In this document: positions 57,134 through 64,000 of the stretch, in pieces
Layout of the letters: each line of letters starts with the position of its first letter
Position numbering within the stretch: position 1 is the stretch's first letter
Source of the DNA: Endoryza foliicola
Lineage (GTDB): Bacteria > Bacteroidota > Bacteroidia > Chitinophagales > Chitinophagaceae
Reading direction: 5' to 3'
Assembly: GCA_965226965.1 (NCBI GenBank)
Contig: OZ245715.1
Location: 2,356,001-2,420,000, forward strand
DNA length: 64,000 nucleotides
Made by a program: the position numbers and the translations under genes
The notes under the pieces: model-generated
Databases searched by the model: none
What the model saw: the letters and a program-made list of their open reading frames with translations, nothing else
Told to the model about the DNA's origin: nothing

Positions 57134-60100
57134 ATGAATTACAAACCCTTCCTTTTACTTTGTGTGCTCGGCTTGTTCATGAATGTAGTTTCAGCACAAC
57201 GACCTACCGGAAAATACCCCAGTTTGCTTTGGGAGATCTCTAAAAAAGGAGACCCTAAGAAATCGTACCTCTTTGGAACCATGCACGTGAGTAGCAAAAT
57301 GGTGTTTCATTTGAGCGACTCTTTTTATCTAGGAATCAAGCAATCGGATGTAGTGGCCATTGAATTGGATCCTTTAGAATGGCAAGATCAATTGTACCGA
57401 TACGAAGAAGAGGTGCAAAATTATCAAGTGTACCAAAACGCTACCGCCGACAACTTCATCCGGCCTTTCCATCTTAGTTTCCCCGCTTTCAAACCTCAAA
57501 TAAAATCAGCATTAAAAGAGGAACCCTCCATTTCAAACGGACTCCTATACCGCAATTATCAAGGCAACGAAAATTTCGAAGAGAACACTTATTTAGATCT
57601 GTACATCTATCAAACAGCTCGCAAACTGGGCAAGCAAACTACAGGAGTAGAGCATTACAGAAGAACACAGGAGGTTATTCTTCAAGCCAAGGCCGATCAG
57701 ATCAACGAAGAAATAGTAGAATCCAACCAAACTAAAAAAGAAGAGGAAGACAGAGAAGTAGGCCGAACAGAAGCCTATGGTAAAATCAATGAAGCGTATC
57801 GGAAGGGCGATCTCGATTTGCTCGATTCTATGGAAACCATTGTGAGTGAATCAAAAGCCTACAATGAAAAATTCCTCTACTTGAGAAATGAAATTCAAGC
57901 GGCTTCGATGGATAGTATCATGAAGTCGGGAAAGAAATTATTTGTGGGGGTAGGAGCTGCGCATCTAGCGGGTGAAAGAGGTGTTATTGAAATTTTAAGA
58001 AGAATGGGTTACACACTCAGACCCATTTATATGGTGAATAGAGACGCCGCTCAGAAGGATCAAATCGATAAAATAAAAGCACCGGTCACACTCTCTGAAT
58101 ATGCCGTTCCTGAATTGGGCATCGCTGCTCTAATGCCCGGGCCTTTCTACCGCCGCACCGATAATAGGGCGTATCAAACTTATCAATACTCCGATATGTC
58201 GAACGGAGTATATTACCTCCTAAGCAGGGTACCGTATTACAGTGTAATCACCGATTTGAATAAGAACAAAGTAATTGAAACCATCGATAGTCTTTTATAT
58301 GAAAATATTCCCGGGAAAATAATTTCTAAAACCAAAATTACCAGAGGTGTTTTTTCAGGATTTGATATTGTAAACAAAACCAGAAAAGGCGACAGCCAGC
58401 GTTATCAGATATTGGTTTCGCCTTTTGAAGTTTTTGTGTTCAAAGTAAACGGTCCCGATCAATACACTTCAGGAGCTGAAGTGACCAAATTCTTCAATTC
58501 AATCAAATTACCACAGTATTCCGCCGAAAATGAATTGCCAACTAAACCAAAGTCTAAATCGATGCTCACGCAAATAAACAAACCAAAATATTGGGGCGAT
58601 TATTTCAAGGGGTATCAAATTGGAATGGTAGACACTTCCAACGGCAAAGCAAGTTTGCAAATGACATTCCGATTGGATCAGCACGATCTAATAGAAGAAG
58701 ATAGTTTCTCATTGGCCATTTTAGCGTTCAATTTTGAACAAGTTCCGATCATTAAAAAAGAATTGTCTAGAAGCTTTACAATGACTCCTAGTGGAGGATT
58801 GCTAAAGGTTAGTTATGAAACTACTGATGGCAATAAATTATATGCACAGTATGTTGCCACAGGTGGATACTTTAGTTTCTACGTAGAAAACCAGCCTGAA
58901 TTGAGTGGTCTTATCCCAAGTTCTAAATTAGTAGGCCTTACATCAAGTGAGAAACCATCTTGGTTCATAGATTCAAGTCTGCTATTCAAAGTAAAAACCT
59001 CCTATTATCCGAAAACAGATCAGCGTACACAAGATTTAATGGCGGCTGAGAAGGACCTGATCAATAAACGTGAGTATGGTAGTCAGTTTCAGACGGTATA
59101 TAAAAATGCCAGTTTTATGGATCGTTCCCTGAAATCGGGAATATTCGTAACAGCCATTGACTTTAGGGGAGAATATTACAATAAAGACAGTACTAAGTTT
59201 TGGAAGCAGTATTTCTGGGATCCGTTTGCGCCGAATTCCTTAATATATCAAAAAGTCGATACGTTTTGGTCCAATCGGATGATTTCGGGATTTGATTTAG
59301 TGCTTCGTGATACAGCGTCTCAGAAAGCTGTTCGCAAAAAAGTAATATTGAACGGAAATCGAATGTTTGTTGTTTCAACCGACTTCGACGCCAATGCCGG
59401 CTTGGATGAAGCTCAACTGGAATTCTTTAACAGTTTCGAATTGTTGCCTCGGATAGACAGTGTATCCATTTTTAAGTCTCCCATGGAGCGCTGGTATGCC
59501 GACTTCTCCAGCAGTGATTCCTTATTAGCATTGAAAGCACGAAAGGCCATCAATGATACCTATTTTGGAAAGACCGGCTGGACTTTTTTGAAGAAGGCAA
59601 TTGAAACCGGTACCAGAGACAAAAAGGAATATGTTGCAACCAAGGAGCAATTGATTCGCGAATTGGGGTATATAAAAGATAGTACCAGTTTAGTACAGCG
59701 GGTTCAATATTTGCAAGAATTGTATGATGCCAACGCCGACACTACTCGTTATCAAAACGCGGTATTGCAAGCTTTAGCCAATATGGACGAGAAACTTGCC
59801 GTAACTACCTTCTTGAAATTAATTGTAAATGATCCACCTGTTTTTGAAGAGAACAACGAATATGAGGAGCTATTCTCACCTTTTGAAGACAGTTTGAAAT
59901 TAGCAACCCTCTTGTTTCCTGAAATCAATAAGTTGATTTCAATTGAAAGCTATAAAGAACCGATCCTTGATTTACTGGTCACTATCAAAGATTCGGGATT
60001 ATACAAACCTGAATACAGTCCGGAATTGACGAAGATGATTTTTGATGCAAAGATCGAATTGAAGAAAGCGGTTAATACGGTTCAAAATGAACAAATTGAT

Positions 60101-60781
60101 GCAGCTTCTTCTAATGTTGATTTCTATGGTTCCAGAAAAAGCACCCATCCTGATTTAGAAAAGTATTTCACACTGCTGGCTCCTTATTACAAAGAAAATG
60201 CACAGGTTCAAAAGATTTTTGCAACTGCATTTAAATTCCCGGTTGGGTCCACGCGCACAAAAGCTTTGTTGGAGTTAATTGGACAGGGAGTACCCGTAGA
60301 TCATGCGCTTTTAATAAACACAGAAAAAAATCAAAAAGAGCGGAAAAAATTGTACGAGGGCTTGTATGTTTTAAAGCAATTGGATTGCATGTCGCCGGAG
60401 TACAAATCAGAAAACAGACTTTTGGAAACCGCATTGGTTTCGGAGTTGGAAATAGATTCTTTGAGTGAAATTGAAGTTATCAAAAAGCAATGGGTACAAA
60501 GTAAAACGGACTCGGGGTGGTTTTATATTTTGAAGTATCGTAAAACAGAGAAAGGGCCTTGGCGTATTGCGGGATTCGGCCTCCTCGATTTTTCAAGAAA
60601 CCATTTGGATATGGATTTCACGCATAAGCCAGAAGAAGTATTGAAAGATTTGGATAAGGCATTGAAAGCAGCTCAGCGCTCTTTGAATGGGTACTTGTTT
60701 GGTCTTCGTCCATCGGGAAGGTTTTATGCCAATCAGTTCAATCGTTACAACCGATTTACAGATGACGATGAGGAGGAATAG
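57134..60781 (+). CDS. Very large TraB/GumN-domain exported protein
   Basis: A 1215-residue protein (from the ATG at 57134, which starts the signal peptide MNYKPFLLLCVLGLF to VVSAQ). Residues about 28-310 form a TraB/GumN domain: LLWEISKKGDPKKSYLFGTMHVSSK, AIELDP, and GKKLFVGVGAAHLAGERGVIEIL with the conserved GTMH and AH residues. The family is thought to hold proteases or metal-dependent hydrolases. The remaining 900 residues are unassigned. They contain a module that occurs twice, marked by SGFDIVN (residue 408) and SGFDLVL (residue 718), each followed about 45 residues later by FFNS and a Leu-rich end, and a helical solenoid-like C-terminal third ending in an acidic DDDEEE. Only the N-terminal assignment is firm. 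Confidence 0.8.
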   Translation: MNYKPFLLLCVLGLFMNVVSAQRPTGKYPSLLWEISKKGDPKKSYLFGTMHVSSKMVFHLSDSFYLGIKQSDVVAIELDPLEWQDQLYRYEEEVQNYQVYQNATADNFIRPFHLSFPAFKPQIKSALKEEPSISNGLLYRNYQGNENFEENTYLDLYIYQTARKLGKQTTGVEHYRRTQEVILQAKADQINEEIVESNQTKKEEEDREVGRTEAYGKINEAYRKGDLDLLDSMETIVSESKAYNEKFLYLRNEIQAASMDSIMKSGKKLFVGVGAAHLAGERGVIEILRRMGYTLRPIYMVNRDAAQKDQIDKIKAPVTLSEYAVPELGIAALMPGPFYRRTDNRAYQTYQYSDMSNGVYYLLSRVPYYSVITDLNKNKVIETIDSLLYENIPGKIISKTKITRGVFSGFDIVNKTRKGDSQRYQILVSPFEVFVFKVNGPDQYTSGAEVTKFFNSIKLPQYSAENELPTKPKSKSMLTQINKPKYWGDYFKGYQIGMVDTSNGKASLQMTFRLDQHDLIEEDSFSLAILAFNFEQVPIIKKELSRSFTMTPSGGLLKVSYETTDGNKLYAQYVATGGYFSFYVENQPELSGLIPSSKLVGLTSSEKPSWFIDSSLLFKVKTSYYPKTDQRTQDLMAAEKDLINKREYGSQFQTVYKNASFMDRSLKSGIFVTAIDFRGEYYNKDSTKFWKQYFWDPFAPNSLIYQKVDTFWSNRMISGFDLVLRDTASQKAVRKKVILNGNRMFVVSTDFDANAGLDEAQLEFFNSFELLPRIDSVSIFKSPMERWYADFSSSDSLLALKARKAINDTYFGKTGWTFLKKAIETGTRDKKEYVATKEQLIRELGYIKDSTSLVQRVQYLQELYDANADTTRYQNAVLQALANMDEKLAVTTFLKLIVNDPPVFEENNEYEELFSPFEDSLKLATLLFPEINKLISIESYKEPILDLLVTIKDSGLYKPEYSPELTKMIFDAKIELKKAVNTVQNEQIDAASSNVDFYGSRKSTHPDLEKYFTLLAPYYKENAQVQKIFATAFKFPVGSTRTKALLELIGQGVPVDHALLINTEKNQKERKKLYEGLYVLKQLDCMSPEYKSENRLLETALVSELEIDSLSEIEVIKKQWVQSKTDSGWFYILKYRKTEKGPWRIAGFGLLDFSRNHLDMDFTHKPEEVLKDLDKALKAAQRSLNGYLFGLRPSGRFYANQFNRYNRFTDDDEEE

Positions 60782-60784
60782 ATT

Positions 60785-62458
60785 TTAGAACCTGGGGATC
60801 GCACTTAATAATTGTTGAGTGTAGGGCATCTGCGGATGATAAAATACATCGTGCGCAGTGCCTGTTTCAACAATGGAACCTTTGTTCATGACGAGGATTC
60901 GGTCACTAATATAGTGTACTACATTCAAATCGTGTGTGATGAATAGAATGGTGAATTGAAAACTCTCTTTTAATTCTTGAAGAAGGTTTAAAACTTGGGC
61001 TTGAACACTTACATCCAATGCTGCAACCGATTCATCACAAACCATACAGGCAGGATTCAAAGTAAGGGCACGGGCAATCACAATTCTTTGGCGCTGACCT
61101 CCACTGAATTCATGTGGATAGCGTTGAAGGATCTCTTTTGAAAGTTGAACTTTTTCCAATAACTCAATCACCTTGCTTTTTCTTTCTTGGTGATTGCCTC
61201 CCATTCCATGAACTTTCATGGGTTCAGTTAATGCTTGTTCAATGGTCATGGAAGGATTCAAACTGGAAAAGGGGTCTTGGAATACCAATTGCAGTTTTTT
61301 CCTGAGTTCTAAGTTAGAAAATTGACCAATAGCAGTTCCGTTCAACAATACATCGCCTGAATCGGCTGGAATCAATTGCAAGAGCGCTTTCCCCAAGGTT
61401 GTTTTACCCGAACCACTTTCGCCCACAATACCCAGTGTTTCTCCTTTGTAAATAGTAAGGTTGATATCTTTTAATGCTTGATAATAAGCTTTCGGTTTCC
61501 CTAACCAATTTCGTTTGGTTACAAATCGAACATTTAAATTCTTGATTTCAATGAAAGGTTGAATGCTGGCTGTGCTTTGAAATACTTTGTTATGAACGGA
61601 ATCATTACTAAGAATGGATTCAACCGTTGGTAAAAGGCGCCCTTTGTAATCCGCTTGCGGTCTGCATTGAATCAATGCTTTCGTATACTCTTGCTGTGGA
61701 TTTTGAAGCAATTGTTTGGTAGGTCCTTTTTCAATTAATTCGCCACGATACAAAACAATAGTTTGATCCGCAATTTCCGAAACCACGCCTAAATCATGTG
61801 TTATGAACAAGATGCCAATTCCGGTATTGCGTTGAAGTTCTTTTAATGTTTCAAGAATTGATGCTTGTACGGTTACATCTAGTGCAGTAGTGGGCTCGTC
61901 GCAAATTAACAAACGCGGTTTACAGCACATCGCTATAGCGATCACTATGCGCTGCTTTTGTCCGCCACTCAACTGATGCGGGTATTTATAATAGGTTTCT
62001 GAGGGATTCGGAATTTTCAGCAATTCTAATAATGAAACCGTTTCCGAAAATGCAGCTTTGGACTTGAGTTTTTTATGTTTTCTAATTGCTTCCGAAATCT
62101 GTTCCCCAACGGTAATAAGTGGGTTTAAAGAACTCATGGGCTCTTGAAAAACCATTGCAATTTCGGTTCCTCTAATACTTTCCAGCATCGCCTCATCGCA
62201 ATTTAAAAGATCAATTTGCGATCCATCTTTTTTGGTATAGAGAAGTGAACCCGATTGTTTGCCAATACTTTTTTTAGGGAGCAGGCCTAATAAGGATAAG
62301 GCTGTTACTGATTTCCCCGACCCTGATTCTCCCACTAGTGCCACTAATTCGTTTGTTTGGATGGTGAAATCAATACAATTGACAGCCGGTTTTTGTGGGC
62401 TGTTTGCAAAAGATAGTGAGTAGTTCTTTACTTCCAGTAACGGGGAGCGTGAAAGCAT
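60785..62458 (-). CDS. Fused double ATPase of a peptide/nickel-type ABC transporter
   Basis: A 557-residue protein with two complete ABC ATPase domains in tandem, corresponding to DppD and DppF fused. Domain 1 (about 5-260) has Walker A GESGSGKSVTA, signature LSGGQKQR and Walker B LLICDEPTTALD. Domain 2 (about 305-555) has GESGSGKTTLGK, FSGGQRQR and CMVCDESVAALD, where Ser replaces the usual Pro. Each is followed by the oligopeptide-transporter C-terminal extension. Permease and binding-protein genes are not in the window. The ATG at 62458 is chosen over an upstream TTG. It converges on the TraB/GumN-like gene with only three bases between the stops. Confidence 0.92.
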   Translation of the reverse strand: MLSRSPLLEVKNYSLSFANSPQKPAVNCIDFTIQTNELVALVGESGSGKSVTALSLLGLLPKKSIGKQSGSLLYTKKDGSQIDLLNCDEAMLESIRGTEIAMVFQEPMSSLNPLITVGEQISEAIRKHKKLKSKAAFSETVSLLELLKIPNPSETYYKYPHQLSGGQKQRIVIAIAMCCKPRLLICDEPTTALDVTVQASILETLKELQRNTGIGILFITHDLGVVSEIADQTIVLYRGELIEKGPTKQLLQNPQQEYTKALIQCRPQADYKGRLLPTVESILSNDSVHNKVFQSTASIQPFIEIKNLNVRFVTKRNWLGKPKAYYQALKDINLTIYKGETLGIVGESGSGKTTLGKALLQLIPADSGDVLLNGTAIGQFSNLELRKKLQLVFQDPFSSLNPSMTIEQALTEPMKVHGMGGNHQERKSKVIELLEKVQLSKEILQRYPHEFSGGQRQRIVIARALTLNPACMVCDESVAALDVSVQAQVLNLLQELKESFQFTILFITHDLNVVHYISDRILVMNKGSIVETGTAHDVFYHPQMPYTQQLLSAIPRF

Positions 62459-62535
62459 GTTGTGAAGATACAAAACTCTGCAGACTACCGCCGGTAAAGG
62501 GCAGCATCCGAATTGGATGCTATGCCTTTGGCAGT

Positions 62536-63306
62536 TTAGAATTTGAGGTGACGAACCGTTAACCCATCATCGATCAATTGCTTTAATGAATCGATTCCAA
62601 TTTTGATGTGTCTTTCTACAAAATTGCCGGTTACTTTCTTATCACTCTCTTCTGTTTTTACTCCTTCAGGAGTCATGGGTTGATCACTTACCAAGAGTAG
62701 GGCTCCGGTAGGGATCTTGTTGTAGAAACCTACAGAGAAGATGGTAGCCGTTTCCATGTCGATGGCATACGCACGCACTTTCTGGAGGTATTCTTTGAAC
62801 TGTTCGTCGTGTTCCCACACTCTACGGTTGGTGGTGTAAACAGTGCCTGTCCAATAATCTACTTCATGTTCACGAATGGTAGTAGATACTGCTTTTTGCA
62901 AAGCGAAGGCAGGTAAGGCCGGAACTTCAGGAGGGAAATAGTCATTGGAAGTACCTTCTCCTCTAATAGCAGCGATCGGAAGAATGAGGTCGCCAATTTG
63001 ATTTCTCTTTTTGAGTCCGCCGCATTTACCAAGGAAAAGAACGGCTTTGGGCTCAATGGCAGTCATCAGATCCATCACGGTTGCAGCGGTTGGACTTCCC
63101 ATTCCAAAATTGATAATTGTGATGTTTTCTGCGGTAGCGCATTGCATGGGGCGATCGGCACCTACGATGGGCACGTTGTGCCATTCGGCGAAAAGCTTCA
63201 CATAATTACTGAAGTTGGTGAGAAGGATGTACTTTCCGAAGTTCTCCAGTTTTTCTCCGGTGTAGCGTGGGAGCCAGTTTTCAACGATTTCTTGCTTTGT
63301 TTTCAT
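62536..63306 (-). CDS. amn: AMP nucleosidase (short Bacteroidota form)
   Basis: A 256-residue enzyme of the nucleoside phosphorylase superfamily. Visible are INFGMGSPTAATVMDLM, FLGKCGGLKKRNQIGDLILPIAAIRGEG, the purine-binding region YTTNRRVWEHDE, and AIDMETATIFSVG with the catalytic-site Met-Glu. It hydrolyses AMP to adenine and ribose 5-phosphate. The long regulatory N-terminal domain of the E. coli Amn is missing, as in the short forms of this phylum, so a related nucleosidase specificity is possible. The ATG at 63306 (MKTKQEIVENW) is preferred to the one ten codons upstream. Confidence 0.82.
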   Translation of the reverse strand: MKTKQEIVENWLPRYTGEKLENFGKYILLTNFSNYVKLFAEWHNVPIVGADRPMQCATAENITIINFGMGSPTAATVMDLMTAIEPKAVLFLGKCGGLKKRNQIGDLILPIAAIRGEGTSNDYFPPEVPALPAFALQKAVSTTIREHEVDYWTGTVYTTNRRVWEHDEQFKEYLQKVRAYAIDMETATIFSVGFYNKIPTGALLLVSDQPMTPEGVKTEESDKKVTGNFVERHIKIGIDSLKQLIDDGLTVRHLKF

Positions 63307-63387
63307 GTTGTTGGCTTTTATGTTAGTAAATATCAAAGAATAGGGTCATGGGCGGATTAATCCCACAAATTTAGTTATTTCGCAGCA

Positions 63388-63825
63388 ATGATCGCGATAA
63401 ACTATCCAAAACATGATTTCAGAACCAAAGCAGAATTGGGTAAAACGCTCATTTTCGATGAATGGAGGAAATTGTGGGTAACGCTAAGTCCTGAAGAGTG
63501 GGTGCGTCAACATGTATTACTTTACTTAACCAGCACGCTGAACTATCCTTCGGCATTGATTGCCGTAGAAAAAGAGTTGGATTTGGGTGGAATGAAAAAG
63601 CGTTTCGATGTGTTGGTGTACGATAGAAATCATCAACCCTGGCTCATGATTGAATGCAAGGCCATGGATGTGAACTTAGATGTGAAAGTGTTGGAACAAG
63701 TGATGCGCTACGGGATCAGTATTCCTGCTCCGTATTTGGTTATCACAAATGGCAGCTATACTTTGGGGTGGGAACGTAAAGACGGAACCTTGGTACCCAT
63801 TGAACAGTTCCCATTGTGGACTTAG
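63388..63825 (+). CDS. Stand-alone HsdR N-terminal-like PD-(D/E)XK nuclease domain protein
   Basis: A 145-residue protein made of only the domain found at the N-terminus of type I restriction HsdR subunits (HSDR_N_2 type). The nuclease core is intact: E61 in AVEKELDLGG, D74 in KRFDVLVYD, and E89-C-K91 in LMIECKAMD, followed by VLEQVMRYG and YLVITNG. There is no helicase, no HsdM or HsdS gene and no toxin-like partner next to it. Such lone copies are frequent in Bacteroidota and of unknown role. Its stop codon overlaps that of the convergent GNAT gene (63822-63825). Confidence 0.85.
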   Translation: MIAINYPKHDFRTKAELGKTLIFDEWRKLWVTLSPEEWVRQHVLLYLTSTLNYPSALIAVEKELDLGGMKKRFDVLVYDRNHQPWLMIECKAMDVNLDVKVLEQVMRYGISIPAPYLVITNGSYTLGWERKDGTLVPIEQFPLWT

Positions 63826-64000
63826 TTTATTCTTCTTTTTCGAATCGGAAATTCTTGTTTTATTTCTACAAATCCCGCTTTTTTATATACTTGTAAGGCT
63901 TTGGGATGATCGAGTGAGCAAGTATTCAATTGTATTTTGGGTTTCCCATAACCGGCTGCTTTATTGATGACCCAATTGAGCAAAGCGGGTCCCCATCCTT
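63822..64000 (-). CDS. GNAT-family N-acetyltransferase, C-terminal fragment cut by the window edge
   Basis: The minus strand is open from the right end of the window to a TAA at 63824-63822, giving 58 residues. They read WGPALLNWVINKAAGYG, then LNTCSLDHPKALQVYKKAGFVEI, and end PIRKRRIN. The N-x6-HPKALQVYKKAGF pattern is the C-terminal half of a GNAT domain (the alpha4/beta6/beta7 region, with the conserved YKKAGF). The start lies beyond the window. The four-base overlap of stop codons with the nuclease-like gene shows how tightly the two genes converge. The substrate is unknown. Confidence 0.8.
   Translation of the reverse strand, partial: GWGPALLNWVINKAAGYGKPKIQLNTCSLDHPKALQVYKKAGFVEIKQEFPIRKRRIN

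Overview
The window looks like chromosomal DNA of a member of the Bacteroidota, most likely the Chitinophagaceae or close relatives. The signs are C-terminal sorting domains of the type IX secretion system (type A on a metalloprotease, type B gliding-motility type on a large Ig-like protein), several TonB-dependent receptors and Porin_10-type barrels, HU-CCDC81 and HYC_CC_PP family proteins, promoters of the Bacteroidota form (TTTG, about 19 bases, then TAnnTTTG), and an almost complete absence of Shine-Dalgarno sequences. No rRNA, tRNA, CRISPR array, prophage or insertion sequence was recognised.

Layout. 1-11.4 kb holds housekeeping and surface genes: a truncated outer-membrane barrel, an HU-CCDC81 membrane protein, a methyltransferase, glutaminyl cyclase, a secreted M43 protease, lipoamide dehydrogenase, a T9SS type B protein, purine nucleoside phosphorylase and a porin. 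11.6-24.6 kb is a metal-homeostasis region: a HYC_CC_PP protein, a Cys-rich exported HMA protein, a TonB receptor carrying its own HMA domain, a second TonB receptor behind a DtxR/MntR-like palindrome, then a CzcA-type efflux pump fused to its TolC-like channel, its CzcB adaptor and a PAP2 phosphatase. 24.6-29.1 kb is mostly minus-strand metabolism (cupin, methyltransferase, aldolase, a kinase-like unknown, a metal-receptor protein). 29.1-31.0 kb is non-coding: a tandem array of 173-bp units followed by an unexplained structured stretch. 31-41.7 kb has cystathionine beta-synthase, Tex, a sigma/anti-sigma pair, an S41 protease, and an amino-sugar kinase with MurQ for cell-wall recycling.

41.8-51.2 kb is an aromatic amino acid supercluster (pheA, aminotransferase, tyrA, DEAD-box helicase, DAHP synthase/chorismate mutase, aroB, aroA, aroC). 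Directly before pheA lies a 25-codon leader peptide with nine aromatic residues in ten, followed by a rho-independent terminator and a competing antiterminator arm: a complete-looking Phe/Tyr attenuator. The rest (51.2-64 kb) holds wall enzymes (L,D-transpeptidase, RlpA), an esterase, queA, a very large TraB/GumN-like protein, a fused peptide-type ABC ATPase, AMP nucleosidase, a lone HsdR_N nuclease-like domain and a truncated GNAT gene at the right edge.

Two global patterns stand out. First, the short low-complexity tracts between genes belong to at least four unrelated sequence classes, yet nearly all run in a 7-nucleotide register, and several begin within three bases of a stop codon. Second, several promoters place the -7 box only 4-7 bases before the start codon, so leaderless or nearly leaderless mRNAs are expected.
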